From Dolomedes plantarius (lineage: Eukaryota > Arthropoda > Arachnida > Araneae > Dolomedidae): a stretch of 64,000 nucleotides of DNA. Below the pieces are notes generated by a model. The model had not been told where the DNA came from and did no database searches. It was given only the letters and a program-made list of their open reading frames with translations. The stretch spans positions 155,864,821-155,928,820 of the forward strand of contig OU015499.1 in the NCBI GenBank assembly GCA_907164885.2, in the 5' to 3' direction. How positions within the stretch are numbered: the first letter of the stretch is position 1; each line of letters opens with the position of its first letter. The translations under genes were made by a program, and so were the position numbers. Below, one piece after another: positions 33,845 through 43,182 of the stretch.

Positions 33845-34620
33845 TACCTAATGATTTCTTAAAAGCGAATTTTTAACTTGTGATAAACACTCAAATAGGT
33901 GAATTAGATGAAATGACTTCCCTTCCACCTGCGTGTGGAAATGAATCTTCCGGCTCGACCCTGAGCTGACCTTTCCCCTTGTTCTTGGGTGTGCATATGC
34001 TATACTGTTCATGCTTTTAATTGTTCTCCTCGATTTGTTCTCCTTTAATTTTGTTCTCCTTTAATTGTTCGAGCGTTTGGTGAACCTTTCCCCTCCCCTC
34101 CCTCCTCTTACTGTGGTTTCGCTTACCGAATTACTGGCGGGATTACAACTGCAGAGTGGCTATCGTAATGGTGCACATACATTGGTACAGAGTTCTCTGC
34201 CTGCAGATCCCCGACTCCTGTCATCACATTAGTCACGGTAACATTAGACACGGTATTTAGAACCACCCCCATTCCAATGAACACGTGCCTTCCATATATT
34301 CCGCCATTTAGAACCCCCCCATTCAAGCCCACAAGGTCCCTCGTGTTTCTTGATCTAATGTCCCCCGCCCCCACTGTCACCATTTGACCCCCGGGAGCTC
34401 GGGTTCTCCTTTGATGCTATGTATTGGACCGCTAGAGGAGGAGATCCACGCATACACAGAGTACAGAGAGGAACGTAAATCACTGGCAGATGCAGAGAAC
34501 TCTGTACCAATCTGTATGCGCTATAAAAGGGAAAGAATGCAGATGTTTCTACCCTTGAATAAACAAACTTATCGCTGATTTACTCCGTGTTTCACTAGCT
34601 GACATACATTTCCATATGAA
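33845..34620. other. GC-rich insert within Tigger, unknown
   Basis: It has pyrimidine-rich patches, a short tandem TTGTTCTCCTTTAATT repeat (34020-34068), and an inverted repeat (GGTACAGAGTTCTCTGC at 34184 and its inverse ending 34508). Then come CTATAAAAGG (34521) and AATAAA (34558-34563). The TATA-to-AATAAA spacing looks LTR-like, but no paired copy is in the window. No coding function recognised. Confidence 0.45.
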
Positions 34621-34920
34621 ATCAGAGTCGAAGTCATGTTTTCACTACTGCGGAAAAATTAAAAAAAAAAAAAAAAAATCAGTCGACTGAAAAAAAAAGG
34701 TTCGTTATAGCCGATTCTTAACATTTCGGAGGTTCGCTATAAAAGGGTAAATTAGCATTAAATAGAATAGGAAAACGGCGGGACCAAAAATTTCGTTCGT
34801 TATATCCGGGAGTTCGTTATATCCCAGATTCGCTATAACGGGGTTCGACTGTATATTGCTATTGATTTAACGTGAAAAATACGAAAAAGCATGGCATGAT
34901 GGTACAGTGTTAATATATCT

Positions 34921-34948
34921 CATTCATATTCCTTTCTCTTTTTGCAGG
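34921..34948 (+). promoter_or_regulatory. Splice acceptor before ZNF-2 finger exon
   Basis: A pyrimidine-rich tract ending CTCTTTTTGCAG|GTGCTCGG (AG at 34946-34947). The same tract and exon start are at 61612-61629 before ZNF-3, although the flanking intron sequence has diverged. Predicted from sequence only. Confidence 0.5.
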
Positions 34949-35152
34949 TGCTCGGTATATATTGTTACATACGAAACTAAAATATTTGTAGTACCACAAA
35001 TTTAGAAGTTCAACGTATTGCTGGGAGCTACAGTTTTCTGCTCATCCTGTAAAGAAACGTTGGTATACCAGGAGAGAATATGTAGTTATTAACTGTATAC
35101 TTTCCAATGAATGGCGTTACTCCGAGAACAAACCTTGTGAATCCCAAGATGA

Positions 35153-36622
35153 ATGAACTGCATTTCAGACGTGAGAATTACTATATATATAAAAAGTTCC
35201 AGTGCTCAGTTTCTCTTCACATCTAAGAAAAAATTTTTCAAGTGTAATTTTTGCGAAGGATCATTTTTACGGTCGGCTGCCTTAAATATGCATCATTCCT
35301 ACAGCACTGATAATCCTCTCTGTAACAGTAGTGAAAACTCTTTCACATGCATTGTATGTGAGAAAAGATTTTCTCGACGGGTTGCTTTACAAACACATCT
35401 CCGTACTCATACAGGAAAAAAACCTTTCGCCTGCACTGTATGTGGGAAAGCATTTTCTCTTCAAAGTATTTTAAACAGACATCTCCGCACACACACAGGT
35501 GAAAAACCTTTCTCGTGCACTGTATGTGAGAAGAGATTTTCTGTGCAGAGTGCTTTAGACGCACATCTCCGCACACACACAGGAGAGAAACTTTTCGCGT
35601 GCACTGTATGTGAGAAAAGATTTTCTAGAGAGGATAGTTTAAAAAGACATCTACGCACACACACAGGAGAGAAACCTTTCTCCTGCACTGTATGTGGGAA
35701 AGGATTTTCTGAACGGGTTGCTTTACAACCACATCTCCGCACTCATACAGGAGAAAAACCTTTAGCCTGTACTGTATGTGGGAAACGATTTTCTCACCAG
35801 TTTAGTTTAAAAAGACATCTCCACACAGAAGAAAAGCTTCTTTTTAACTTCCACACAGAACAACCTTTCAAATGCACTGTATGTGAGAAAGGATTTTCTG
35901 TACGGAGTATTTTTGAAACACATCTTCGCGTCCACACGGGGGAGAAACCTTTCGCATGCACTGTATGCGAGAAAAGATTTTCTCAACAGGGTGATTTAAA
36001 ACCACATCTTCGCACCCACACGGGAGAGAAACCGTTCGACTGCATTGCATGTGAGAAAAAATTTTCTCGAAAGAGTATTTTAAACAGACATCTCCGCACC
36101 CACACAGTAGAGAAACCTTTCGCATGCACTCTATGTGAGAAAAGTTTTGCTCGACGGGATAATTTTAGAACACATCTGCTCGCCCACACAGGAGAGAAAC
36201 CTTTTGCCTGCACTCTATGTGACAAAAGGTATTCTGGTCGAACTGGTTTAAAAATACATCTCCGCACCCACACTGGAGACAAACCTTTCACCTGCACAGT
36301 ATGTGACAAAAGATTTTCTAAAAAGGGTAGTTTAAATACACATCTCCGACACACACACACACGACAGAAGAAACCTTTCGCCTGCATTGTATGTCACAAA
36401 AGTTTTTCTGTGCCGAGTGCTTTAAAAATTCATTTCCGTACACATACTGGAGAGAAACCTTTTACCTGCACTGTATGTCAGAAAAGGTTTTCTGTACAGA
36501 AAAGTTTAAAAGCACATATTCGCACCCACACAGGAGAGAAGCCTTTCGCTTGCACTGAATGTGAGAAAAGATTTTCTGAACGGGGGAATTTAAAAAAGCA
36601 TCTCCTTATCCATGGAGAATAG
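35153..36622 (+). CDS. C2H2 zinc-finger protein ZNF-2
   Basis: 489-residue frame, presumably a nuclear DNA-binding regulator. After about 27 residues of unclear N-terminus comes a degenerate finger (FKCNFCEGSF...HH, with the two His adjacent). Fifteen CX2CX12HX3H-type fingers follow with mostly TGEKP linkers, ending HLLIHGE at 36622. Finger 7 is damaged: the second His is displaced and a linker of LLFNFHTEQP is inserted. No KRAB, BTB or ZAD domain is visible. The fingers are also alike at DNA level (84-base units), a sign of internal expansion. Start: ATG 35153 gives the longest frame, but a conserved ATG at 35107 lies in another frame that stops after about 40 codons. ATG 35288 is a safer in-frame alternative shared with ZNF-3. 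Confidence 0.88.
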   Translation: MNCISDVRITIYIKSSSAQFLFTSKKKFFKCNFCEGSFLRSAALNMHHSYSTDNPLCNSSENSFTCIVCEKRFSRRVALQTHLRTHTGKKPFACTVCGKAFSLQSILNRHLRTHTGEKPFSCTVCEKRFSVQSALDAHLRTHTGEKLFACTVCEKRFSREDSLKRHLRTHTGEKPFSCTVCGKGFSERVALQPHLRTHTGEKPLACTVCGKRFSHQFSLKRHLHTEEKLLFNFHTEQPFKCTVCEKGFSVRSIFETHLRVHTGEKPFACTVCEKRFSQQGDLKPHLRTHTGEKPFDCIACEKKFSRKSILNRHLRTHTVEKPFACTLCEKSFARRDNFRTHLLAHTGEKPFACTLCDKRYSGRTGLKIHLRTHTGDKPFTCTVCDKRFSKKGSLNTHLRHTHTRQKKPFACIVCHKSFSVPSALKIHFRTHTGEKPFTCTVCQKRFSVQKSLKAHIRTHTGEKPFACTECEKRFSERGNLKKHLLIHGE

Positions 36623-38333
36623 ACTTTTGGTGTGCACTATATGTGAGATGTTTTCTGGACTCGATAATTGAAAAAGCTTATTCGTACCCAAGCGGAAGAG
36701 AAAACTTTCGATTGTACTATATCTGAGAAAAGATTTTCTGCTGAGGGTAAACTTAAAAGAAAAACCCTTCTATTGGCAGGGTGTGAGAGATAGGTTCATG
36801 GCTTGAGGACAGAATAAAAAGGTATCTCCCTTCCCATTCAGGGATTTAACCAACTCTCTAATATCGTGGGAAACGGGATTTTTGGCTGAAAGAAATAATT
36901 TAGCCCTACCGTGGGGAAATTGTCCTTGAAAGTTGAAATTCAAACTCAGTTTTGACGTACGTGTTTTTTTTAAAGAAATATCGCACGTAATTATGTTTTC
37001 GAATTAATTTAATGTTTTCTGGTTATATTCTTTTGAATTTTTTAAAAAATGTATTAATGTGATATCGGTCATGACCTACTATTATTGGTGGGATACTTGA
37101 CCCACCAAAGTGATTGAAGTATAAAAAAAATATTGCCATTGATAAATATTTTTATTGTTGTATAATGTTCCTTAAAAATTACGAAAGTGTCATTATACCT
37201 CTTTACATTGCACGGAAGGCTGTGTTGAATTTCCAGTTATGTAATTCTTCTGGTGTTTCTTTTTGCCTAATATTTAATTATAATTTTTAAGATTTTACTG
37301 CTTTTATCTACATCTGCTGTGTTCTGTAAACGAGGAATTAAATGTGTATAACATAAAAATAAATATTTTATGGCTTAATTTCGAGACTGATTTAATTTTC
37401 GCGTTTGACTCTTTTAACTTCTTTAAATTAATTTATCCTTTATTTTTTTATTAGAAGGTTTTTTTTTGTAATGTTCTGTCAAAGTAATGTTTGATGCATA
37501 GAGCATGTTATTATACTTTTACGTTAGATGTCTCATATTTGTGTATTGAGATGTCTCATATTTGGGTATTGAGTGTTTGAAGATGTATAATTTTAATTTT
37601 GAAGTCAACATTTGAAAAATGTTTAAAGTTTATAAACTACGCCAAGTCTCGTCTATCGAATAGTGGACTCTACTGAGTCTTGCAAGATATGGAGCGAGGA
37701 AATGGGGTCATCTGCTTTTACTCTGGTAGTGACACCGGTAATGAAAGAGGAAACCTTTGGAAGTAACGTTTCACATTGTAAGACGAATTTTGATTCGTAT
37801 TTAAAGCAGGCTTTCTTGAATTTGTTTAGCAATTTGAAGGGCAGCTGACATGCGATAATTTTTGTGTTTTAATCAAATTAAAATTTATCTTGTACGCGAA
37901 AATTCGATTGTATCCAAAATTCATAAGAATGTGGAGACACCAGTTAGAAAATTTATTTTGCAAGACCTGGTCTGAAGGAAAATACTGATTCCTTGAGAGA
38001 TTAATTCTAAAATTTAAGAATTTCATTTCCAACTTACATTTTCACACGTTTGAAGATAAAACATCTGTGTTTGTAAAACATTTAAATAAATGTTTGTGAA
38101 ACAACCCATGCAAACAAAATGAGGATAAGAAGTGGACATTCGGTCTAAAAATTGGTTAATTTACTAATTATTAAGGTGGGGTGTCGATTTCAGAGTTTCT
38201 CTCCCACCAACCACCTAGATGTGCTTACAAATGTCTACACGAAGAGATTATTTCTGCGCGACGTTCGATTATCTCAATTCAATTCAAGACTCAACACGAA
38301 GGGAGAATTCTGGGATGACACCACCACAAGCTT
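36304..38333 (+). repeat. Segmental duplicate, copy of 1-2104
   Basis: ZNF-2's last fingers, 3' UTR and flank, near-identical to the window start. It has a local duplication of ATGTCTCATATTTG (about 37527-37570) absent from the other copy. From 37364 to 38333 there is no gene; a + frame at 37663-37848 equals that at 1325-1510 but varies mostly at amino-acid-changing sites. Confidence 0.9.
37358..37363 (+). promoter_or_regulatory. Poly(A) signal of ZNF-2
   Basis: AATAAA about 740 bases after the ZNF-2 stop, conserved in the ZNF-1 copy (1055-1060). Confidence 0.55.
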
Positions 38334-38335
38334 TA

Positions 38336-38521
38336 GGGCCTGTTCACATAGGAGTCTGTTGCGTTGCGGTAAGGGAAAGATGACGTTGAAGCTAAAATAA
38401 ACCAATCATAGGCGTTAAAAATTTCATCGCTAATCGTTTGGAGGCCTATGATTGGTTTATTTTCGTCTCAACGTCATCTTTTCCTTAACGCAACACAACG
38501 GACTCCTATGTGAACAGGCTC
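38336..38521. mobile_element. MITE, PIF/Harbinger-like, 186 bp
   Basis: Starts GGGCCTGTTCACATAGGAGT and ends with its inverse (one change). Flanked by TTA on both sides (38333-38335, 38522-38524), a 3-bp target duplication. Same family as 2234-2424. Sequence homology with the window start ends here. Confidence 0.85.
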
Positions 38522-38630
38522 TTATAGTCAACCGAACAACGTACTGAAGGGAAATGTAATTCATATTGACATACAGGGCCGGGCCGATCCATCGTGGCGA
38601 CCAAAGTTTTTAAAATACTAAAAAGAGCTA

Positions 38631-39400
38631 TAGAAAGGACTTTCGTGAAGTCTTCAGCTGTAAGATGTCACAAGGCGAAATCGCTGGTTGGGCGGAATTG
38701 GCGTAGATAGTATCGTCCCGTTTTGCCCGGGATTTTGCAAATTCGAGTATCCTTGCGAATCTGCGACACCCGACGCGTTGGGGGCACGCCAGATCTACAA
38801 AAAAAGGTCCCTGTTAGTTCCATTGGCAGCAGAAATATCAACAATTTCGATTATCTGACGTCACTGGTTTCACTCTTACTTCCGAATCGGTACAAAAGGT
38901 ATTTTTTTCGGGTTTTAGTGCAGAAGTATGGGACAAATGGGGCTTCAGAAGGAATTAAAGACGTCTGTGGTTCTACTCTTAGTGAATGGGTTGCCGAAAG
39001 AACGATGAACGTACGGCGGTTTCGCTGACGTCATCGATTTCACGAGTAGTTTGATTCCTACGCCTCCGTTTTTGCTTTTCGTATACTTTTGGCAGAGCAT
39101 TCTTCTCTTGGACTAAATAAACCTTTTGGGGGAACTTTCTGGTAGTCTTCAGCGGCATGATGTCATACGGCGAGATCACTGGCTTTGTGGAGGAGGCGGA
39201 AATCGTATTTCCCCGTTCTTCTCAGGATGATAAAAATCTCGCATATTCGAGTATCGTTGCCGACGCGTGAAGGGCACGCCAAAACTACCCCCAAAGCACC
39301 TTATTTGTTCTATCGGCAGCGGAGAAATAATCGTAATTTCGATAATCTGACGTCACTGCTCTCACGGTTAATTGGAATCGGAAGTCATGAATGATAGCCA
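38631..39400. repeat. Diverged tandem repeat, period about 500 bp
   Basis: 38640-38890 and 39140-39395 share ordered blocks: GTCTTCAGC, GATGTCA, CGAGTATC, GGGCACGCCA, and AATTTCGATWATCTGACGTCACTG. In between, a further TGACGTCAT block suggests a third degenerate unit. The class is unknown; the repeated TGACGTCA-type motif is noticeable. Frames here (38723-39028, 39185-39394) are not supported. Confidence 0.65.
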
Positions 39401-39827
39401 AAGAGACAATATAACTAGAGTATGACTTAAGTAAACTTGTGGATGACAAATACGTAACGAACACTTCTTCGATTCCTCGATAAATTAAAAACGGGGTGGC
39501 TACGTGTTTCGAACTAGTTAAAGGTTTGTCATCGGACCCAGGAACATGGGTGGGAGTATCGCTATGAATTTGTGAACTGTCCATTACGACAGTTCACAAG
39601 GTTAACTAATGACATAGAATAAGTAGTTCGCAACATGTTGCCACCCCCTTTAAAATTTATCGTGGAATTGAAGAAGTGTTCGTTATATAACATAGCTGGA
39701 TGTTTAGTTTTTTCTTAAAGTTCGTTAAAGTATTATGTAGTTTGAAATAAGTACCAATGGCGGTATAAGCATAGTTTCTTAACCTTTTCCTTACGGGGTG
39801 GGATAGCATATATCCCAAGAATATATA
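39401..39827. other. Intergenic, nothing recognised
   Basis: Mixed composition, with no supported frame. It ends in ATATATA, the target of Tc1-B. Confidence 0.45.
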
Positions 39828-41234
39828 CACTGCTGGCCACCCAAATTGCAACACCAAGAAAGACAAAAGATATCGCAACAAAATTTATTTTGTAGATAAC
39901 ATGTTGGCCAAGTATCAAATGATTAAATTTATAGACTTCTGTGAAGTGTGGTTCCTGCCAAAATCTGTAGCCAGAGTAGCCGCCATTGTTGGAGATCACC
40001 GCTGCCACACGCCTCGGCATTGATTCAAAGAGACTTTGGATGAGTTCTTGGGGTACAGCAGACCAAGCAGCTTCCACACGTTGCCAAAGTTGATCTGCTG
40101 TGGCAGCTGGGGATGGAATCTGGGTCAATCGTAGAGTAACCATGGACCACATGTTTTTTATCGGCGAAAGATCCGGAGAGCGAGGCGGCCAGGGAAGCAA
40201 TTCAATCTGGCGATTGACGAAGAACCGTTGGACAATGCGTGCCACTTGTGGTCGCGCATTATCCTGTTGAAATATGGCTGTGGGCAAGCCCTGAAGGTAA
40301 GGAAGGACAACTGGCTCCAACACCTCGGAGATGTAGCGCTGGCTGTTTAAAGTACCGGCAATGCGTACTAGAGGTGTGCGAGAGTGATATCCAATACCTC
40401 CCCATACCATAATACCCGGTGCAGGACCAGTGTGGCGGTGCATAACGCAGCTGTTCAGCATCCTCTCTTCCCGGTGTCTCCAGACTCGAATGCGACCATC
40501 GTGGTGTTGCAGACAGAAGCGTGACTCGTCAGTAAAGACAATTTCATTTCATTCTGCCGTCCACATCCTTCTGTCATCGCACCATTGGCGGCGGAGACGT
40601 CTGTGGTTCTGCGTCAAGGGTAGACAAAGCAATGGACGTCTTGCGGACAGACCACTCTGCTGTAAACGGCGTCGAATGGTACGCGCAGACACCGGATGAT
40701 GCGTTACAGACTGCATGTGCTGTGCTATGGTTCGTGATGTGACTGAGCGATCCGTCACTGCCATGCTCACAATTTGCCTGTCATCACGTGAAGTGGTGCG
40801 CTGAGGTGGATGCGATCGAACACGCCGGTCCGTCGTACCCTCCTGCATCCAACGATCACATATCCGCATTACAGTTGTTTGGTTTCGTCCAACACGACTA
40901 CCGATTTCCCTGAAAGATAATCCACAATCTCGGTAGGCCACTATCCTTCCTCTGTCAAACTCGGATACTTGATCAAAAGATGATCGCTGTTTTCATGAGG
41001 CATAATTGATCGTTCTTTTGAAAAAACCACAAGAAAAACACAATTGCCGAACTTGAAATCGTCGAAATCTCCAAGCCTTAAATAGCGCTTTGAAGTGGCG
41101 CCACAGGCGCGCGTGGTGTGCGTCTGCGCTGAAATTCTAATCATTTGCATATCTCACCTCCACTAATGCATGTTGTAAATTTCATGTAATTTGCATGTTT
41201 CCTTCAGAATGTTGCATTTACAGTGGCCAGCAGT
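39828..41234 (-). mobile_element. Tc1-B, Tc1/mariner element, 1.4 kb
   Basis: Ends CACTGCTGGCCACCCAAATT (left) and the inverse of ACTGCTGGCCACTGTAAATG (right), in TA-rich flanks. The transposase is on the - strand and fills the element. Helitron III begins 24 bp beyond its right end. Confidence 0.9.
39900..41003 (-). pseudogene. Tc1-B transposase, inactivated
   Basis: On the - strand the start ATG is at 41003. A 1-base shift near 40970 leads into FDRGRIVAYRDCGLSFREIGSRV (first HTH) and the frame 40941-40549. A TGA at 40549-40551 replaces the Trp of the TAEW motif. The same frame goes on with FTDESRFCL (first Asp), PGIMVWGG, FQQDNARPQ (second Asp), then SPDLSPIKNMW. In the last motif the catalytic Glu is Lys. 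Spacing from second Asp to that position is 34. The frame reads on past the expected stop near 39950 through the left terminus to 39733. Confidence 0.9.
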
Positions 41235-41257
41235 ATATATATATATACATGTATATA

Positions 41258-42335
41258 CTAGATGTACCCGTCCCGGCGTTGCTCGGGTAATATAATTACC
41301 AATTTTTTAGTAGCCTTAACCCTTTGTTAATGGGCGTCGCTGTCATCCTTTTCCTCACCACGATACATTATTTTACCCATATAAATTTAATCCTTTCTGG
41401 CACATTTTGGCAAAATTTTTGACATAGGATTACTTAAAACTTTCCACAACAGTCAGCGAGACGAAAAACGTATTAAGATATTTATTGTGCTGAAATTCTT
41501 TGAAATCTTCATAGATTTTTTCCACAAACACACCACAAATTATATGATATTAACTAAGTGTTGGCCAAAAGAATTACGGCATTACTAAATGCGATTTTTT
41601 AATCGAGTACCACTGCAATAGTAATCGATTTCCTTTAACCACCCAATCCCTCATAGAAAACAAACGCCCCAACACATCACGTGCTTGACGTCGAAAAAGA
41701 CACGCCTATTTTCCCCCGCTTTACCTTCGTCCGGAAATGAAGAACGAAATCTCCAAAATGAGATTTCTCGCAAGAGTTTCCGAATCATAAAATAAATTAT
41801 TAAAAAATAACTACAATTTGAAAATTAATTTTGGTTCTGGCTTTCGAAACTGTGATGTCTAGGGTCTCTGAGATAAAAATTTCGTAAAAATGCAACAACA
41901 TTTACGTATCGATTCGACAATTTGGAAAAAGGGTCGCGGCTAAAATCGCGTTTTTTTTTCGAAAAACGGGTGCGTACAGGCGATCGAAAAAAAATCACAA
42001 TTAATCGATAAATTAAGACAGACAATTTTAATTGCGATTTCCGCATAGTGTCATCTTTCCCGTATAGGCTCGTCCGAAAAAAAAAATTCTTGGACGGATA
42101 CGTTAGGATTTACGGAGCTTTTACTCGTCCGGGAGCTCCAAATCGCGACTAAATATTTAATTACGGAAAATCTAATTAAAAAATCGAAAAAAGGGCTTCG
42201 AAGTGCATAATGAGACCTCGGGGGTCATCTTCGTGTCGAATCTCAAGACTGTCCGACCTGCCGTCTTTGCGCCGTGCCGCGAGCAGACAAAAACTCGGTC
42301 ACACACACACAGACTTTGCCTTTTATATATAAAGA
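41258..42335 (-). mobile_element. Helitron III, non-autonomous, 1.08 kb
   Basis: On the - strand it begins TCTTTATATATAAAAGG after host A and ends GGTACATCTAG before host T. Ten bases inside the CTAG is a 16-base stem-loop (41272-41287: CCCG...CGGG). These are canonical Helitron ends. It contains a CA-repeat (42299-42310) and no Rep/helicase. Sequence inside differs from Helitrons I and II, so it is another family. Confidence 0.78.
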
Positions 42336-43182
42336 TATATATATATATGATATTGTTAAATAAGGTACAATTACCTGAGGTCCAGGCCGTCATCTTATAT
42401 CCTTTTCCTACTTTAGTTTTGTAACGGATTGTTTACTTCTCCCCTCCCCCACACAAGTAGACTCTTCTTTTCAGCACCTACTAGGTCATGTGACCATGTT
42501 TCCGGAGTTCGTGTTTTGTGGTTATTCATTTCTTTTGTATCAGCATGTAGAGTGTTTTGTTATGTCCTGTAATTAAATGTTCGTGTGTTTTAGTTTTAGC
42601 ATTCCTAGTATGTGGACTATACTTTATTTTAACTTAAAAAGAACTCCGAGATGATTTTTGACAAGAATGTTAAAGATTGATAAATTAAACGAAATTTATA
42701 GTTTTCAATGTTTTAAAAAGTTTATAATTTTCAAATCCTACTCTTTTTGATTTTAATGATTGTTCATTTTCACCTAAATGAAATATAAATTAATATTAAT
42801 TTTTTAATAGAAAGTTTTTGTCACGCGAGATTTAGCATAAACGAGTGTAGAGGGTGACGAAGACATTTTCTAAACTGATATTTTGCGGAGTAGATGTATG
42901 CCTAAAATCCACAATTCTTCCATTTTTAAAATAGTTTTTCAAAATTCCCTTATATCTTGCTGTTAAAATTTTCTTTATTATTGATAAAAAATTGCTACAA
43001 CCAAAAAATTTTCCATTGGGATCGACAGATTTTTTATTTAAAAAAAGAGGTTCGCGGTCGAAATAAGTTTGCGCACCACTCATCTATTCTACATCACTGA
43101 AATTTAAAGAAAATAAAAAATAAATGTTGGTACTTAATTAGCTTATAAATTCTAGAAATTATCATTTGACTATTATTGTCAG
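42336..43182. other. Intergenic; possible LTR remnant
   Basis: TGTAACGGATTGTTTACTTC at about 42420 followed by CCTGTAATTAAATG could be part of an LTR for the BEL/Pao fragment downstream, but no second copy exists in the window. Otherwise nothing recognised. Confidence 0.35.

Larger units (their letters stand above)
32056..34851 (-). mobile_element. Tigger (pogo) DNA transposon, 2.8 kb
   Basis: Termini CAGTCGAACCCCGTTATAAC and its inverse, each next to TA (32054-32055, 34852-34853). Sub-terminal TTCGTTATA / TTCGCTATA repeats are typical of Tigger. Unit B reads straight across the site (about 61535-61545). A broken transposase is on the - strand at 33840-32316. About 780 bp between the transposase start and the right terminus (33845-34620) is unusually GC-rich for this window and not typical of Tigger. 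Confidence 0.93.
21075..35300. repeat. Duplicated unit A, upstream of ZNF-2
   Basis: Collinear with unit B (45544-45652, 47783-48785, 50800-62000). Hand comparison of 23611-23716 with 52167-52272 gives about 89% identity; other stretches look similar. Unit A alone carries the LTR palindrome, Helitron IV and the Tigger. Unit B alone carries the 2.1-kb and 2.0-kb blocks, the 1.1-kb pogo-like element and Tc1-D. Tc1-C and the hAT remnants are in both. Confidence 0.9.

Noticed and set aside
35343..36387. Cys-rich - strand frames opposite ZNF-2
   Set aside because: They are antisense shadows of the regular finger repeat and have no C2H2 or other known Cys pattern.
35340..36605. Regularly spaced 84-bp repeats as a CRISPR-like array
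   Set aside because: The repeats are codons of zinc fingers in one open frame, and there are no unique spacers or cas genes.
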